Of a stretch of 64,000 nt of DNA, positions 19,853 through 30,408 are shown piece by piece. The notes below the pieces were generated by a model. That model saw nothing but the letters and a program-made list of their open reading frames with translations, did not search any database and had not been told where the DNA came from. The stretch is from Psychromonas marina (GTDB lineage: Bacteria; Pseudomonadota; Gammaproteobacteria; Enterobacterales; Psychromonadaceae). The position numbers and the translations under genes were made by a program. The stretch covers positions 310,001 through 374,000 of the forward strand of contig NZ_BSPQ01000005.1 in the NCBI RefSeq assembly GCF_030161115.1, read 5' to 3'. How positions within the stretch are numbered: the stretch's first letter is position 1; every line of letters begins with the position of its first letter.

Positions 19853-21157
19853 ATGAACCTTTTGTATCTATTATTCTTTTTACTGCCTCTCTCTGTTTTT
19901 GCTGAATCAAAAACAGATCAAAACAAGTCACAATCTTGGTCTGAGCCCGTGCCTGATTGGGGAATTGCAGTCGGCGTCCGCACTGCGTCTATCCCTTATG
20001 GCGTTGCAGAAGATAGCAGTGTTAGTGATTTTGTCCCTAAGATGTATTACGAGGGCGAATATGGTTTTTTGCGTGGAGAATATGGCGGTTTACGTTTTTT
20101 AGGTCGGGAAAAATATAATCTTAGCCTATTAGGTCGCTATCGCTATTTTGATATTCCGAAGCAATACCAGCGTCAATTTAAGGGCACCAATATTGATATG
20201 GGGTTACAGTTTGAGTATCTGTTTCAGCCTAATTTCCCCCTACAAATAGAGTTACTTTCTGACGAAGGGGGCAATAGTTACGCTAATGCTAATCTACGTT
20301 ATCAAATTGACCATAACAGTTGGGATATCGACCTCGTCAGTACTTTTCGCTATAAAAGCAGTGGCTTTAATGATCTTTATTATGGATTTGGGCGAGATAA
20401 TATTGGCAGCGATTTGGATGTGAAATTTGGTGCAGAGGCGCGCTACCATCTATTTAGTAATCTTTATCTACTTGGTGAGATGAACGTTAATGTGCTCGGT
20501 AATGATACTTATCAAAGTGATTTGGTCGATTCGCGTTTTGAAACTGAATATTATCTTGGTTTTGGTTTCTTTAATGATAAAAAAACGCAAGAGACCTTAA
20601 CCCTACCTGAAAATCATTATCTTCGACTCGCTTATGGCTGGGCAACTCCCTCGAATCTTAATGGTATTATTCACGGCAATACCGAAAAAGACGAATATAA
20701 CAATCGGCTAACGTCAATTTTTTATGGAATCCCACTATCAGAATCGATCTTTGGTTTACCGATCGAGTTTTACCTTACTCCAGGCTTTGCTTATCACTTT
20801 AACTCCGAAGTGCAGGATCCGATTACTGAATATGTTTTAGCGATTAAAGCTTATTATACCTTTACATGGCCGGTACGATGGCGCTTTGGTTTTGCAGAGG
20901 GACTCTCTTATGTTTCAGATGTTACTTATATTGAACAAAATGATGACCCTGATAACCCGGGTAGTAAAATTCTTAATTATTTAGATTTTACCTTGGATAT
21001 TAATGTCGGAGATGTTTTTAATAATCAATCTTTAAACAAGTTGTGGTTAGGTTATTCTATACATCATCGCTCTGCTATTTTTGAAAGCAGTTCAATGTTT
21101 GGACGTAGTAAAGGTGGCAGTAATTACAATACTATCTATCTACAGTGGCATTTTTAA
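19853..21157 (+). CDS. MipA/OmpV-family outer-membrane protein
   Basis: A signal peptide (residues 1-17, ending SVFAES) is followed by a long beta-barrel: WGIAVGVRTASIPYGVAED and YEGEYGFLRGEYGGLRFL at the start, many alternating strands, and a C-terminal aromatic ending QWHF. The opening strand pattern and the terminal strand GGSNYNTIYLQWHF suggest the MipA/OmpV family, although 434 residues is longer than usual (about 250). The protein is divergent from cysJ. A perfect TATAAT lies at 19822-19827 and AAGGA precedes the ATG. Function is unknown; MipA-type proteins have been linked to murein hydrolase scaffolds or to uptake, and nothing here decides between them. Confidence 0.55.
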   Translation: MNLLYLLFFLLPLSVFAESKTDQNKSQSWSEPVPDWGIAVGVRTASIPYGVAEDSSVSDFVPKMYYEGEYGFLRGEYGGLRFLGREKYNLSLLGRYRYFDIPKQYQRQFKGTNIDMGLQFEYLFQPNFPLQIELLSDEGGNSYANANLRYQIDHNSWDIDLVSTFRYKSSGFNDLYYGFGRDNIGSDLDVKFGAEARYHLFSNLYLLGEMNVNVLGNDTYQSDLVDSRFETEYYLGFGFFNDKKTQETLTLPENHYLRLAYGWATPSNLNGIIHGNTEKDEYNNRLTSIFYGIPLSESIFGLPIEFYLTPGFAYHFNSEVQDPITEYVLAIKAYYTFTWPVRWRFGFAEGLSYVSDVTYIEQNDDPDNPGSKILNYLDFTLDINVGDVFNNQSLNKLWLGYSIHHRSAIFESSSMFGRSKGGSNYNTIYLQWHF

Positions 21158-21275
21158 TGCGATGACTTGAGCATCATTATTTTAGCTTAACTCTTTTAAT
21201 AAAAAGCAGTTTAATCAGCTGTATAGTTTTAATGCAGCTTTAACTTGGTCTCATTTTCTTCTATACTGCTCGCAT

Positions 21276-21361
21276 CTTGTCGGAGTGCCCTTATGGGCTG
21301 AGACCATTTTATTATGGGATCCGTGGAACCTGATTAGGCTAAAACCTACGTAGGGAACAAG
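21276..21361 (+). promoter_or_regulatory. TPP (thiamine pyrophosphate) riboswitch
   Basis: Classic THI element: closing stem CTTGT (21276-21280) with ACAAG (21357-21361), then GGAGTGCCC, the invariant GGGCTGAGA, the central helix, CCGTGGAACCTGAT and the CCTACGTAGGGAA end. It lies 95 bp before the thiC ATG. TPP binding is expected to shut down the whole thi operon, probably by blocking translation or by premature termination of the leader. Confidence 0.97.
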
Positions 21362-21435
21362 CAAAAAATATCTTATCCTCGATGTTTTTAACTTTCCACA
21401 CAATTCGACAAGCACTCTTTTTTACAACCTATTAA

Positions 21436-23439
<2,004 letters not shown>

Positions 23440-23442
23440 ATA

Positions 23443-23540
23443 CAGCTGTCAGCTATTAGTCTTCAGCTGTCAGTTAAAGTCAAATACTAGGATCTTAAAA
23501 AGATCCTTACTGAACGCTGACAGCTAACCGCTGATAGCTT
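23443..23540. repeat. Large palindromic repeat between thiC and thiDE
   Basis: AGCTGTCAGCTATTAG and CAGCTGTCAGTT on the left pair with AACGCTGACAGCTAA and CCGCTGATAGCTT on the right, around a perfect inner hairpin GGATCTT / AAGATCC (23490-23506). The right end continues into a run of T on the plus strand. The same nested layout occurs at 45021-45127. It lies inside an operon, so it may tune expression or protect the mRNA end rather than stop all transcription. Confidence 0.7.
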
Positions 23541-23556
23541 TTTTAAAAGGTTAATA

Positions 23557-25065
23557 ATGAACAATATTGTTTGGACAATTGCGAGTTCTGATTCAAGCGC
23601 GGGTGCGGGTATTCAGGCTGACTTACATACGATTAAAGCGTTAGGCGCTGATGGTTGTAGTGTGATCAGTGCCGTGACCGCGCAAAACTCGGTTGCAGTA
23701 GATTTAGTGGAAAGTGTTTCCGATAAAATGTTGATCGCACAACTTGATGCACTGGCGAGTGATATGCCCGCTAAGATCATTAAAATAGGTCTGATCGCGA
23801 GTATTGAACATGTAAAAATTATCGCCGAAAAGTTGGCTGATTATAAAGCTAATTGGGATGTTGCCCCTTTTGTTATCTATGATCCGGTGGCGGTAGCGTC
23901 AACGGGTGACGAGATGAGTGAAGATGGCATTAATGAGATCATCAAAACCCAACTATTACCGGTTGTTGACCTATTAACACCTAACGCAAAAGAGGTGTTC
24001 ACGCTTTCTGGGCATATGTTAATCAGTGGGGAGTCATTAAAAGGCGCGACTGAAAAGCTGATAGAGATGGGTTGTAAAAGCGTATTGATTAAAGGTGGGC
24101 ATCTGCCATTCTTAGAAGATCAATGTATCGATTATTACTATGATGGTGAGCGTGAGATTGCACTCACAAGCCCACGTTTAGAAAACGTACACTCCCATGG
24201 CACAGGTTGCACATTAGCCAGTGCGATTGCAGCAACAATGGCGCAAAACTACTTTATTGAAGATGCGTTAGTGATTGCTAAAGCCTATTTGAATCAAGGT
24301 TTAAAAGCTTCAAAACAGCTAGGCAAAGGTGAGGGATCTATTGCTCATCTAGGTTGGCCGAACAATAATCGTGACTTTCCTGAAGTGGTGCTGCCAGAGT
24401 CAAAAGTGGGTTATGAATTAGATCTTCAGGGTACTTTAGAGGCAGGTCCTGGGTTTGTTAGTTGCGATACCCTAAAACTTGGGTTATACCCAGTATTAGA
24501 TACCGTTGAGTGGCTTGAAAAAGTACTTAAAAGTGGTGTGAAAACATTACAGTTGCGTATTAAAGATAAACAGCCAGAACAAGTGGAACAGCAGATCATT
24601 GATGCGATTGCATTAGGAAAAAAATATGATGCGCGCATGTTTATTAACGATTACTGGCAACTTGCAATCAAGCATCAGGCATATGGTGTGCATCTTGGTC
24701 AAGAAGATATGGATGTTGCCGACTTAGGTTTGATCGCTGATGCGGGGTTACGCTTGGGACTGAGTACACACGGCTATTATGAGATATTACGCGCTAAGCA
24801 GTTAAAACCGAGTTATATCGCACTAGGGCATATTTTTGAAACACAAACCAAAGATATGCCGAGTGATCCACAAGGTTTAGAACGTTTAGGTAAATATGCC
24901 GCGCTGTTATCTGACACTCCTACCGTTGCGATTGGCGGCATTAATTTACAACGTGCTCCCGAGGTTTATAAAACCGGTGTAGGTAGTATTGCTGTGGTGA
25001 CTGCGATTACGCTAGCTGATGATTATCAATCTGTGATCGATGAATTTAATCAAATAATTAAATAA
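23557..25065 (+). CDS. thiDE: Bifunctional HMP-P kinase / thiamine-phosphate synthase (ThiD-ThiE fusion)
   Basis: Two consecutive steps in one chain. The N-terminal half (about 1-265) is the ribokinase-like Thi[22 protein letters not shown], then [20 protein letters not shown], and [15 protein letters not shown] with the catalytic Asp/Cys region. The C-terminal half (about 305-500) is the ThiE TIM barrel: [58 protein letters not shown] and VAIGGI. A short linker joins them. In E. coli these are separate genes. Fusions of this sort are known in several gammaproteobacteria. It follows thiC and precedes thiF by 9 bp. Confidence 0.95.
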   Translation: MNNIVWTIASSDSSAGAGIQADLHTIKALGADGCSVISAVTAQNSVAVDLVESVSDKMLIAQLDALASDMPAKIIKIGLIASIEHVKIIAEKLADYKANWDVAPFVIYDPVAVASTGDEMSEDGINEIIKTQLLPVVDLLTPNAKEVFTLSGHMLISGESLKGATEKLIEMGCKSVLIKGGHLPFLEDQCIDYYYDGEREIALTSPRLENVHSHGTGCTLASAIAATMAQNYFIEDALVIAKAYLNQGLKASKQLGKGEGSIAHLGWPNNNRDFPEVVLPESKVGYELDLQGTLEAGPGFVSCDTLKLGLYPVLDTVEWLEKVLKSGVKTLQLRIKDKQPEQVEQQIIDAIALGKKYDARMFINDYWQLAIKHQAYGVHLGQEDMDVADLGLIADAGLRLGLSTHGYYEILRAKQLKPSYIALGHIFETQTKDMPSDPQGLERLGKYAALLSDTPTVAIGGINLQRAPEVYKTGVGSIAVVTAITLADDYQSVIDEFNQIIK

Positions 25066-25074
25066 GGAACTGCC

Positions 25075-25827
25075 ATGTTAACCGATGCTGAAATGTTACG
25101 TTATAGCCGCCATCTTTTATTAGAAGATGTGGGTGAGTTAGGACAGAAAGATCTTAAAAATGGCAAAGTATTAATTATCGGCATGGGTGGGCTTGGCTCA
25201 CCTGCGGCGCTTTATTTAGCGGCGGCAGGTGTTGGCTCGATGGTGATTGCAGATTTTGATTGTTTAGAAGTGAGTAATTTACAACGACAGATTGCTTATA
25301 ACACCGCTGATATTGGCGGTGATAAAGTTGCATTGATGAAACAAAGAATGCAGCAGATTAACCCTGAAGTTCGCGTCCGTAGCATTAACACCGAAATGAC
25401 TAAAGAGCAGTTATTAATGGAGTTGATGATGGTTAATCTAGTCCTTGATTGCACCGATAATATGGCTAGTCGTCAGATGATCAATAGCGCCTGCGTCGAT
25501 GCAAAAGTCCCTTTAATTGTGGGGGCTGCTATCCGTTTTGAAGGGCAATTGATGTTCTTTGACCACAGTCAGGAAGACTCTGCTTGTTACCACTGTTTAT
25601 TTCCTAATGAAGATGAGCAAGCGTTAAATTGTAGCAATTCAGGTGTGATTGGTCCCGTGGTAGGCACAATCGGTACCATGCAAGCGTTAGAGGCAATTAA
25701 ACATATTACTGGTTTACCCTCTGGCATTAAAAATAAATTAAAGCTATTTGATGGCAAAACTTTAGAGTGGCAAACCTTTGCGATTAATAAAGATGCCCAA
25801 TGTAGCGTATGTGGAAATCCAAAGTGA
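25075..25827 (+). CDS. thiF: ThiS adenylyltransferase ThiF
   Basis: Activates the C-terminal glycine of ThiS with ATP for sulfur transfer in thiazole synthesis. E1-like fold with GMGGLGSPAALYLAAAGVG (nucleotide loop, about residue 35), DFDCLEVSNLQRQ, DCTDN, and a zinc site formed by CYHC and CSVCG. 250 residues (E. coli 251). The stop codon TGA overlaps the thiS GTG start. Confidence 0.95.
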   Translation: MLTDAEMLRYSRHLLLEDVGELGQKDLKNGKVLIIGMGGLGSPAALYLAAAGVGSMVIADFDCLEVSNLQRQIAYNTADIGGDKVALMKQRMQQINPEVRVRSINTEMTKEQLLMELMMVNLVLDCTDNMASRQMINSACVDAKVPLIVGAAIRFEGQLMFFDHSQEDSACYHCLFPNEDEQALNCSNSGVIGPVVGTIGTMQALEAIKHITGLPSGIKNKLKLFDGKTLEWQTFAINKDAQCSVCGNPK

Positions 25828-26024
25828 AAATAAACGTAAATGAACAGCCTATCGAACTTGATCAGCAAGCTAATATCGAACAGTTACTAACCTTTTTAGA
25901 TAGCCCTTTAAAAGGCAGTGCAATTGCTGTTAATCAGAAAATAATTAGCCGCAGTGAATGGGCTAATTACAAACTTCAAGAGAACGACCAAGTCTCTCTA
26001 TTTCAAGCAATTGCAGGCGGTTAG
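25824..26024 (+). CDS. thiS: Sulfur carrier protein ThiS
   Basis: Ubiquitin-like carrier whose C-terminal Gly-Gly is thiocarboxylated and donates sulfur to ThiG. The protein ends in the diagnostic AIAGG. I place the start at GTG 25824, giving 66 residues exactly as in E. coli; it overlaps the thiF stop (GTGA). A longer reading to 25809 is possible but atypical. Shared frame boundary indicates coupling with thiF. Confidence 0.92.
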   Translation: MKINVNEQPIELDQQANIEQLLTFLDSPLKGSAIAVNQKIISRSEWANYKLQENDQVSLFQAIAGG

Positions 26025-26028
26025 TTCA

Positions 26029-26832
26029 ATGGACAATAAAATAATTAATAAAATGAATAACGATCAATTAATAATCGCAGGAAAAGCATTTTCATCACGT
26101 CTTTTTACTGGTACTGGAAAATTTAACGACCAAGCAACCATGGTCGCGGCACTGCAAGCCTCAAACTCTGAACTTGTGACCATGGCGCTGAAACGTATCG
26201 ATATGCAAAGCAAAGAGGATGATATTCTCGCGCCACTGATTAAAAGCGGTATGAATTTATTGCCTAATACCTCGGGTGCACGTAACGCCAAAGAAGCAGT
26301 ATTTGCTGCACAGTTAGCACGTGAAGCGCTGCAAACTAACTGGGTTAAACTGGAGATCCACCCTGATCCGAAATATCTTCTGCCCGATCCGATTGAAACA
26401 TTAAAAGCAGCTGAAACCTTAGCTAACCTAGGTTTTGTTGTCTTACCTTACGTACATGCGGATCCGGTTTTATGTAAACATTTAGAATCTGCAGGTTGTG
26501 CGGCTGTTATGCCATTAGGCGCGCCGATTGGCTCTAACAAAGGTATTAAAACCGCTGAATTTTTAGAGATTATCATCGAGCAAGCTAACGTACCTGTTAT
26601 TGTTGATGCAGGTCTTGGCGCACCTTCACATGCGGCACTTGCGATGGAGATGGGGGCAGATGCGGTATTAGTAAACACTGCAATGGCGGTTGCTGGTGAT
26701 CCTGTTGCGATGAGTCGTGCTTTTGCTAAAGCTGTAGAAGCGGGACGCGAAGCTTATTTAGCAGGGCTAGGCGGACAAAGCCAAGTCGCCGTTGCCTCAA
26801 GCCCATTAACTGCATTTTTAGAAGCTGGTTAA
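26029..26832 (+). CDS. thiG: Thiazole synthase ThiG
   Basis: Forms the thiazole phosphate from deoxyxylulose phosphate, dehydroglycine and ThiS-thiocarboxylate. TIM-barrel landmarks are [23 protein letters not shown] with the Schiff-base Lys, [12 protein letters not shown] and [21 protein letters not shown] chose ATG 26029, four bases after thiS; a further ATG at 26053 would also fit, while an upstream frame back to 25954 overlaps thiS entirely and has no family support. 267 residues (E. coli 256). Confidence 0.93.
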   Translation: MDNKIINKMNNDQLIIAGKAFSSRLFTGTGKFNDQATMVAALQASNSELVTMALKRIDMQSKEDDILAPLIKSGMNLLPNTSGARNAKEAVFAAQLAREALQTNWVKLEIHPDPKYLLPDPIETLKAAETLANLGFVVLPYVHADPVLCKHLESAGCAAVMPLGAPIGSNKGIKTAEFLEIIIEQANVPVIVDAGLGAPSHAALAMEMGADAVLVNTAMAVAGDPVAMSRAFAKAVEAGREAYLAGLGGQSQVAVASSPLTAFLEAG

Positions 26833-26891
26833 AGCGGCTAGAAAGCTAATAGCTTTATACGAAAAGTTAATTTAGAAATCGTTATAAAATA

Positions 26892-26955
26892 ACTTGCGAT
26901 AAATTTTTTCAAAAAGCCTTAAATGACCGGCTATTTTAAAAGCCTAATCGCAAGT
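26892..26955. repeat. Inverted repeat in the thiG-thiH gap
   Basis: ACTTGCGAT (26892-26900) and ATCGCAAGT (26947-26955) are perfect complements enclosing 46 bases that include a further AAAAAGCC/GGCTATTTT pairing. The 166-bp gap is longer than others in the operon. It could be an attenuator or an mRNA processing site; neither is shown. Confidence 0.45.
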
Positions 26956-26998
26956 AATTATGAAGCCGATCCTTAATCATTATCTCATCAGGATTTAC

Positions 26999-28117
26999 AT
27001 GACTTTTAGTGAACAGATTAAAAACTATCAATGGGATGATGTACGCCTCTCTATTTATAGTAAAACAGCACAGGATGTACAACGCGCGTTAGCTAAATCA
27101 CGTTTAGATCTTGACGATTTTAAAGCGTTGGTTTCACCTGCTGCGGAACCCTTTTTAGAGCAGATGGCACAAAAATCTCAGCAACTGACTCTACAACGTT
27201 TTGGTAAAACACAGCAGTTTTATATCCCGCTATATCTTTCGAATATGTGCAGTAATATCTGCACCTATTGTGGTTTCTCAATGCATAACGCACTACGTCG
27301 AAAAACATTAGATACACAAGAGATAGAGGCAGAATGCTTAGCGATTAAAAAGATGGGCTTTGAGCATATATTGTTAGTGACGGGGGAGTCTGAACGTAAA
27401 GTGGGCGTGGACTATTTCAAACAAGCACTGCCAATCATTAAAAAACATTTTTCTCATATTACCATTGAAGTACAACCATTAGATGAAGATGAGTATCGAG
27501 AACTGATTGAGTATGGCGTTGACTCGGTATTGGTTTATCAAGAAACCTATCACCCTGTGACCTATGCAGAGCATCACCTGAAAGGTAAAAAGTCCGATTT
27601 CAAATATCGCTTAGATACCCATGATCGTTTGGGGGAAGCGGGTATTCATAAAATGGGTTTAGGTTGTTTAATTGGTCTTGAAGAGTGGCGTACCGACTGT
27701 TTTTACGTAGCAGCACACCTAAGTTATTTAGAGAAAAAATACTGGCAAAGCCGTTATACCATCTCATTTCCCCGTCTCCGCCCCTGTGCTGGTGGCATGG
27801 AGATAAAATCGGTGATGGATGATAAGCAACTAGTGCAGCTTATTTGTGCGTATCGCTTGTTTAACCCTGAGGTCGAGTTATCGCTCTCAACACGTGAATC
27901 AGAGCATTTTAGAAATAATGTATTACCGCTTGGCATCACCACATTAAGCGCGGGTTCAAGCACGCAACCTGGTGGTTATGCGGAAACAGCAACAGAGGCA
28001 CTGGAGCAGTTTGAGATAAGTGACGATCGCTCTCCTGCACAGATGGCAGAACTGGTTAAATCACAGGGTTATGAAGTTGTTTGGAAGGACTGGGATCATA
28101 GCTTAACGGGCGCGTAA
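26999..28117 (+). CDS. thiH: 2-iminoacetate synthase ThiH (tyrosine lyase)
   Basis: Radical SAM enzyme that cleaves tyrosine to dehydroglycine for ThiG. The cluster motif CSNICTYCGF is near residue 78, and RLRPCAG, STRESEHFRN and GSSTQPGGY follow as in the family. I chose ATG 26999 after AGGA; an earlier ATG at 26960 lacks a ribosome site. 372 residues (E. coli 377). Last gene of the thi operon. Presence of ThiH rather than ThiO indicates tyrosine is the source of the imine. Confidence 0.95.
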   Translation: MTFSEQIKNYQWDDVRLSIYSKTAQDVQRALAKSRLDLDDFKALVSPAAEPFLEQMAQKSQQLTLQRFGKTQQFYIPLYLSNMCSNICTYCGFSMHNALRRKTLDTQEIEAECLAIKKMGFEHILLVTGESERKVGVDYFKQALPIIKKHFSHITIEVQPLDEDEYRELIEYGVDSVLVYQETYHPVTYAEHHLKGKKSDFKYRLDTHDRLGEAGIHKMGLGCLIGLEEWRTDCFYVAAHLSYLEKKYWQSRYTISFPRLRPCAGGMEIKSVMDDKQLVQLICAYRLFNPEVELSLSTRESEHFRNNVLPLGITTLSAGSSTQPGGYAETATEALEQFEISDDRSPAQMAELVKSQGYEVVWKDWDHSLTGA

Positions 28118-28148
28118 TATTTTAGGTATTGTTATTACATTTATTTAA

Positions 28149-28184
28149 TAGCCTTTTATGCTTGATCTAAGTATAAAGAGGCTA
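28149..28184. terminator. Imperfect hairpin after thiH
   Basis: TAGCCTTTTATGCTT pairs with AAGTATAAAGAGGCTA around GATCT, with a small bulge, 32 bp after the thiH stop. There is no following T-run, so it may be an mRNA end-protecting hairpin or a weak terminator. Confidence 0.4.
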
Positions 28185-28215
28185 GCTAGAAAATTTGTAT
28201 TAAACAGGAACAGAT

Positions 28216-28614
28216 ATGTCTGAAGAAGAGATCTATGCAACCCTCGTGGAGATCCGCGAAGAACCCACTGCATTATATAAAATATTAAAAATCGCCAACC
28301 TAGTCTCTGGTGGTGGTGAAGCAAAACTCGCTATTTCAGAAGGCTATGTCTCCCTAAATGGTGAAGTTGAAACGCAAAAGCGTAAGAAAATCTACGCAGG
28401 GGATCTTATCTATTTTAATGAGCAATATCTACAAATCGCGATTGTCGGCGAAGCGGGCGATTATGAAATAGTTGAGCAGGATGAGTTAGATCAAGTCGGT
28501 TTGCAAGAAAGTGAATACCAACAGGATCAATACCAGGAATCGCCAAAAGCAGCATCAGAGCCACAACAAAAGAAACCCAAAGGTAAGAAACCAAGAAGAG
28601 CAATTAGTTTTTAA
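28216..28614 (+). CDS. S4-domain RNA-binding protein (YbcJ-like)
   Basis: Small RNA-binding protein. The S4 domain (about residues 18-75) shows LYKILKIANLVSGGGEAKLAISEGYVSLNG and KRKKIYAGD, as in E. coli YbcJ. A Gln/Ser/Lys-rich tail of about 50 residues follows and ends KKPRRAISF, absent from YbcJ (70 aa). Target RNA is unknown. An IS982-type element is inserted directly at the stop codon: the TAA is part of the 8-bp duplicated target, so the coding region is intact but its original 3' untranslated region is displaced by about 1 kb. Confidence 0.82.
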   Translation: MSEEEIYATLVEIREEPTALYKILKIANLVSGGGEAKLAISEGYVSLNGEVETQKRKKIYAGDLIYFNEQYLQIAIVGEAGDYEIVEQDELDQVGLQESEYQQDQYQESPKAASEPQQKKPKGKKPRRAISF

Positions 28615-28618
28615 GTAA

Positions 28619-28634
28619 CCTGAGTTCTGGATAA
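28619..28634 (+). repeat. Left terminal inverted repeat of the IS
   Basis: CCTGAGTTCTGGATAA, matching the inward-read right end at 15 of 16 positions. Preceded by the TTAAGTAA target copy. Confidence 0.9.
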
Positions 28635-28720
28635 AATTTAGTAAAAAATTGAACTAAATGCCCACCTAGTGATCAGATCTTTCGACCAAGAATGATTTGA
28701 AGCACAAACAAGGTGGGCAT

Positions 28721-29602
28721 ATGAATAACTTAGTGGATATATTTTGTGATGTCGATGATTTTTGTCATCAATTTTTACCAAAATGGGAAGCTCAATTACT
28801 TTCAAACGGAACACGTAAACGGATACGTAGCTCTAAAATGTCAATCAGTGAACGTATGACAATTGTAATTGCATTTCATCAATCAAATCATAGAGATTTC
28901 AAGAACTTCTATATTGGTTTAGTACGACAGTATTGGTCTGAATACTTTCCAGAACTACTCAGCTATACCCGCTTCATCAACACAATGTCTGAGCTTATTG
29001 TGCCAATGTGTGCTTATTTTCAAACCGTTAAAGGTGAGCCAACAGGTATCGCGTTCGTTGATTCCACGAGTCTTAAGGTATGCCACAATATTAGAATTCC
29101 ACGACATCGAGTTTTTGCTGATAGCGCTAAGCGTGGAAAGGGAACGATGGGTTGGTTTTTTGGCTTTAAACTTCACCTATTAATTAATCATAATGGTGAA
29201 ATTATTGCTTTGAATATCAGCCCTGGTAACACAAATGACCGAACACCTATACCAGATTTATGTAAAAACCTAACTGGTAAGTTATATGCAGATAAGGGTT
29301 ACATAGGAAAAAAGTTGAGTGAAACATTGAAAGAGTCGGATATTGACTTGGTGACAACAGTACGAAAAAATATGAAAGCGAAAGTGATATCCGCTTTCGA
29401 TAGAGCCATGTTATCAAAGAGATACATAATAGAAACAGTAAATGATCAATTGAAAAACATCTCTCAGATAGAACACAGTCGCCATCGCAGTGCGACTGGT
29501 TTTATGCTTAATGTTATTTCTGGCATAGTGGCTTATTGCTTAAAAAAACAAAAGCCACGTATTAGATTAGCAAACAGTGAATTGGAAATGATGGCAGCTT
29601 AA
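28721..29602 (+). CDS. IS982-family transposase
   Basis: DDE transposase that moves the element. Visible landmarks are IAFVDSTSLKVCHN (first Asp), then GWFFGFKLHLLINHNGEI, TPGNTNDRTPI-like (SPGNTNDRTPIPDL), LYADKGYIGKKL (second Asp), and RYIIETVNDQLKNISQIEHSRHRS with the catalytic Glu. ATG at 28721 is preceded by AAGGTGGG, so I prefer it to an upstream TTG at 28697. 293 residues, standard for the family. The gene fills the element and reads in the same direction as the S4-domain gene. Confidence 0.93.
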   Translation: MNNLVDIFCDVDDFCHQFLPKWEAQLLSNGTRKRIRSSKMSISERMTIVIAFHQSNHRDFKNFYIGLVRQYWSEYFPELLSYTRFINTMSELIVPMCAYFQTVKGEPTGIAFVDSTSLKVCHNIRIPRHRVFADSAKRGKGTMGWFFGFKLHLLINHNGEIIALNISPGNTNDRTPIPDLCKNLTGKLYADKGYIGKKLSETLKESDIDLVTTVRKNMKAKVISAFDRAMLSKRYIIETVNDQLKNISQIEHSRHRSATGFMLNVISGIVAYCLKKQKPRIRLANSELEMMAA

Positions 29603-29614
29603 AAATATCGTTTC

Positions 29615-29630
29615 TTATCCAGATCTCAGG
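29615..29630 (-). repeat. Right terminal inverted repeat of the IS
   Basis: Reads CCTGAGATCTGGATAA inward on the minus strand and is followed outside by the second TTAAGTAA target copy. Confidence 0.9.
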
Positions 29631-29765
29631 TTAAGTAAAGTTATTCAGTCATTTTTTTATTATGTCTACTGCATAGCTTGATAGCTGGGTTGGTATTATC
29701 ATTTTAACAGTGGCTAATAACTTGCATTAACTTTTGATTCTATCTTTGACCTGAAGACTATGCCT

Positions 29766-30404
29766 TCACATATTTGCTTTGTAATGCCAATAAAATCCCA
29801 TCACCTTTTCTACATATTTTTGTGTTTCAGGAAAAGGAGGGATCTTCCTATTATAACGTCTAACCGTTCCTTCCCCTGCATTGTAAGCTGCTAATGCTAG
29901 TTGTTTAGTTTTGAATTCTTTAAGCAACTTATTAAGATAAAGTGCACCTGCATTGATGCTTTGTTTGGGATCAAAAGGGTCATCCACGCCAAACCGTTCT
30001 GCGGTTACTGGCATTAGTTGCATTAACCCTTGTGCACCTGCGCTGGATACTGCTTCACGTTGATAGCTAGATTCTGCAGTAATGACCGCATGTAAGAACT
30101 CAGGCTCTAATTGGTATTTTTGAGCCGCATTAACGATAAGCGGGTGATATCTATTTTGCAGCACTTTATTACGTGGGACTGCAATATTATTATAACTTTT
30201 CTCTTTCCAGTTTTTAAACGTAGCCGGTATTTTATTACTGTCGCTACGTAATAACAGGCTGTAGTCTTTATTTACCCTGCGTTCGGCAAAGTGATGATTA
30301 CCATCACTATCGATATACATATAAATATCTGCCCAACCCTTGCTCACTAAGGCTAAGCTTAGTAGCAGAAAGACAATGACGATATGCGCAGATATTTGAT
30401 GCAT
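29766..30404 (-). CDS. Periplasmic lytic transglycosylase (SLT domain)
   Basis: Cleaves the glycan strands of peptidoglycan. A signal peptide (about 1-25, ending GWA) leads to a DUF4124-like short segment (DIYMYIDSDGNHHFAERR) and an SLT domain (about 85-205): VITAESSYQREAVSSAGAQG with the catalytic Glu, LMQLMPVTAERFG, and LALAAYNAGEGTVRRY. I placed the start at ATG 30404, four bases after the upstream gene's stop; a longer frame back to 30524 overlaps that gene and adds 40 residues without family support. It appears co-transcribed with the PglL-like gene and uvrA. Confidence 0.85.
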   Translation of the reverse strand: MHQISAHIVIVFLLLSLALVSKGWADIYMYIDSDGNHHFAERRVNKDYSLLLRSDSNKIPATFKNWKEKSYNNIAVPRNKVLQNRYHPLIVNAAQKYQLEPEFLHAVITAESSYQREAVSSAGAQGLMQLMPVTAERFGVDDPFDPKQSINAGALYLNKLLKEFKTKQLALAAYNAGEGTVRRYNRKIPPFPETQKYVEKVMGFYWHYKANM

Positions 30405-30408
30405 TAGT

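Larger units (their letters stand above)
28619..29630 (+). mobile_element. IS982-family insertion sequence, intact
   Basis: A 1012-bp element with one transposase gene. Ends are 16-bp inverted repeats with one mismatch (CCTGAGTTCTGGATAA left; CCTGAGATCTGGATAA when the right end is read inward). The element is flanked by a perfect 8-bp direct duplication TTAAGTAA (28611-28618 and 29631-29638). Length, single gene and end structure fit IS982. Perfect flanks and an uninterrupted transposase imply a recent, possibly still active insertion. Confidence 0.93.

Noticed and set aside
28616-29632. IS border at an AACCTGAG end with a shorter target duplication
   Set aside because: The alternative gives only a 4-bp duplication; the CCTGAG border gives a perfect 8-bp duplication, which better fits IS982-type elements.
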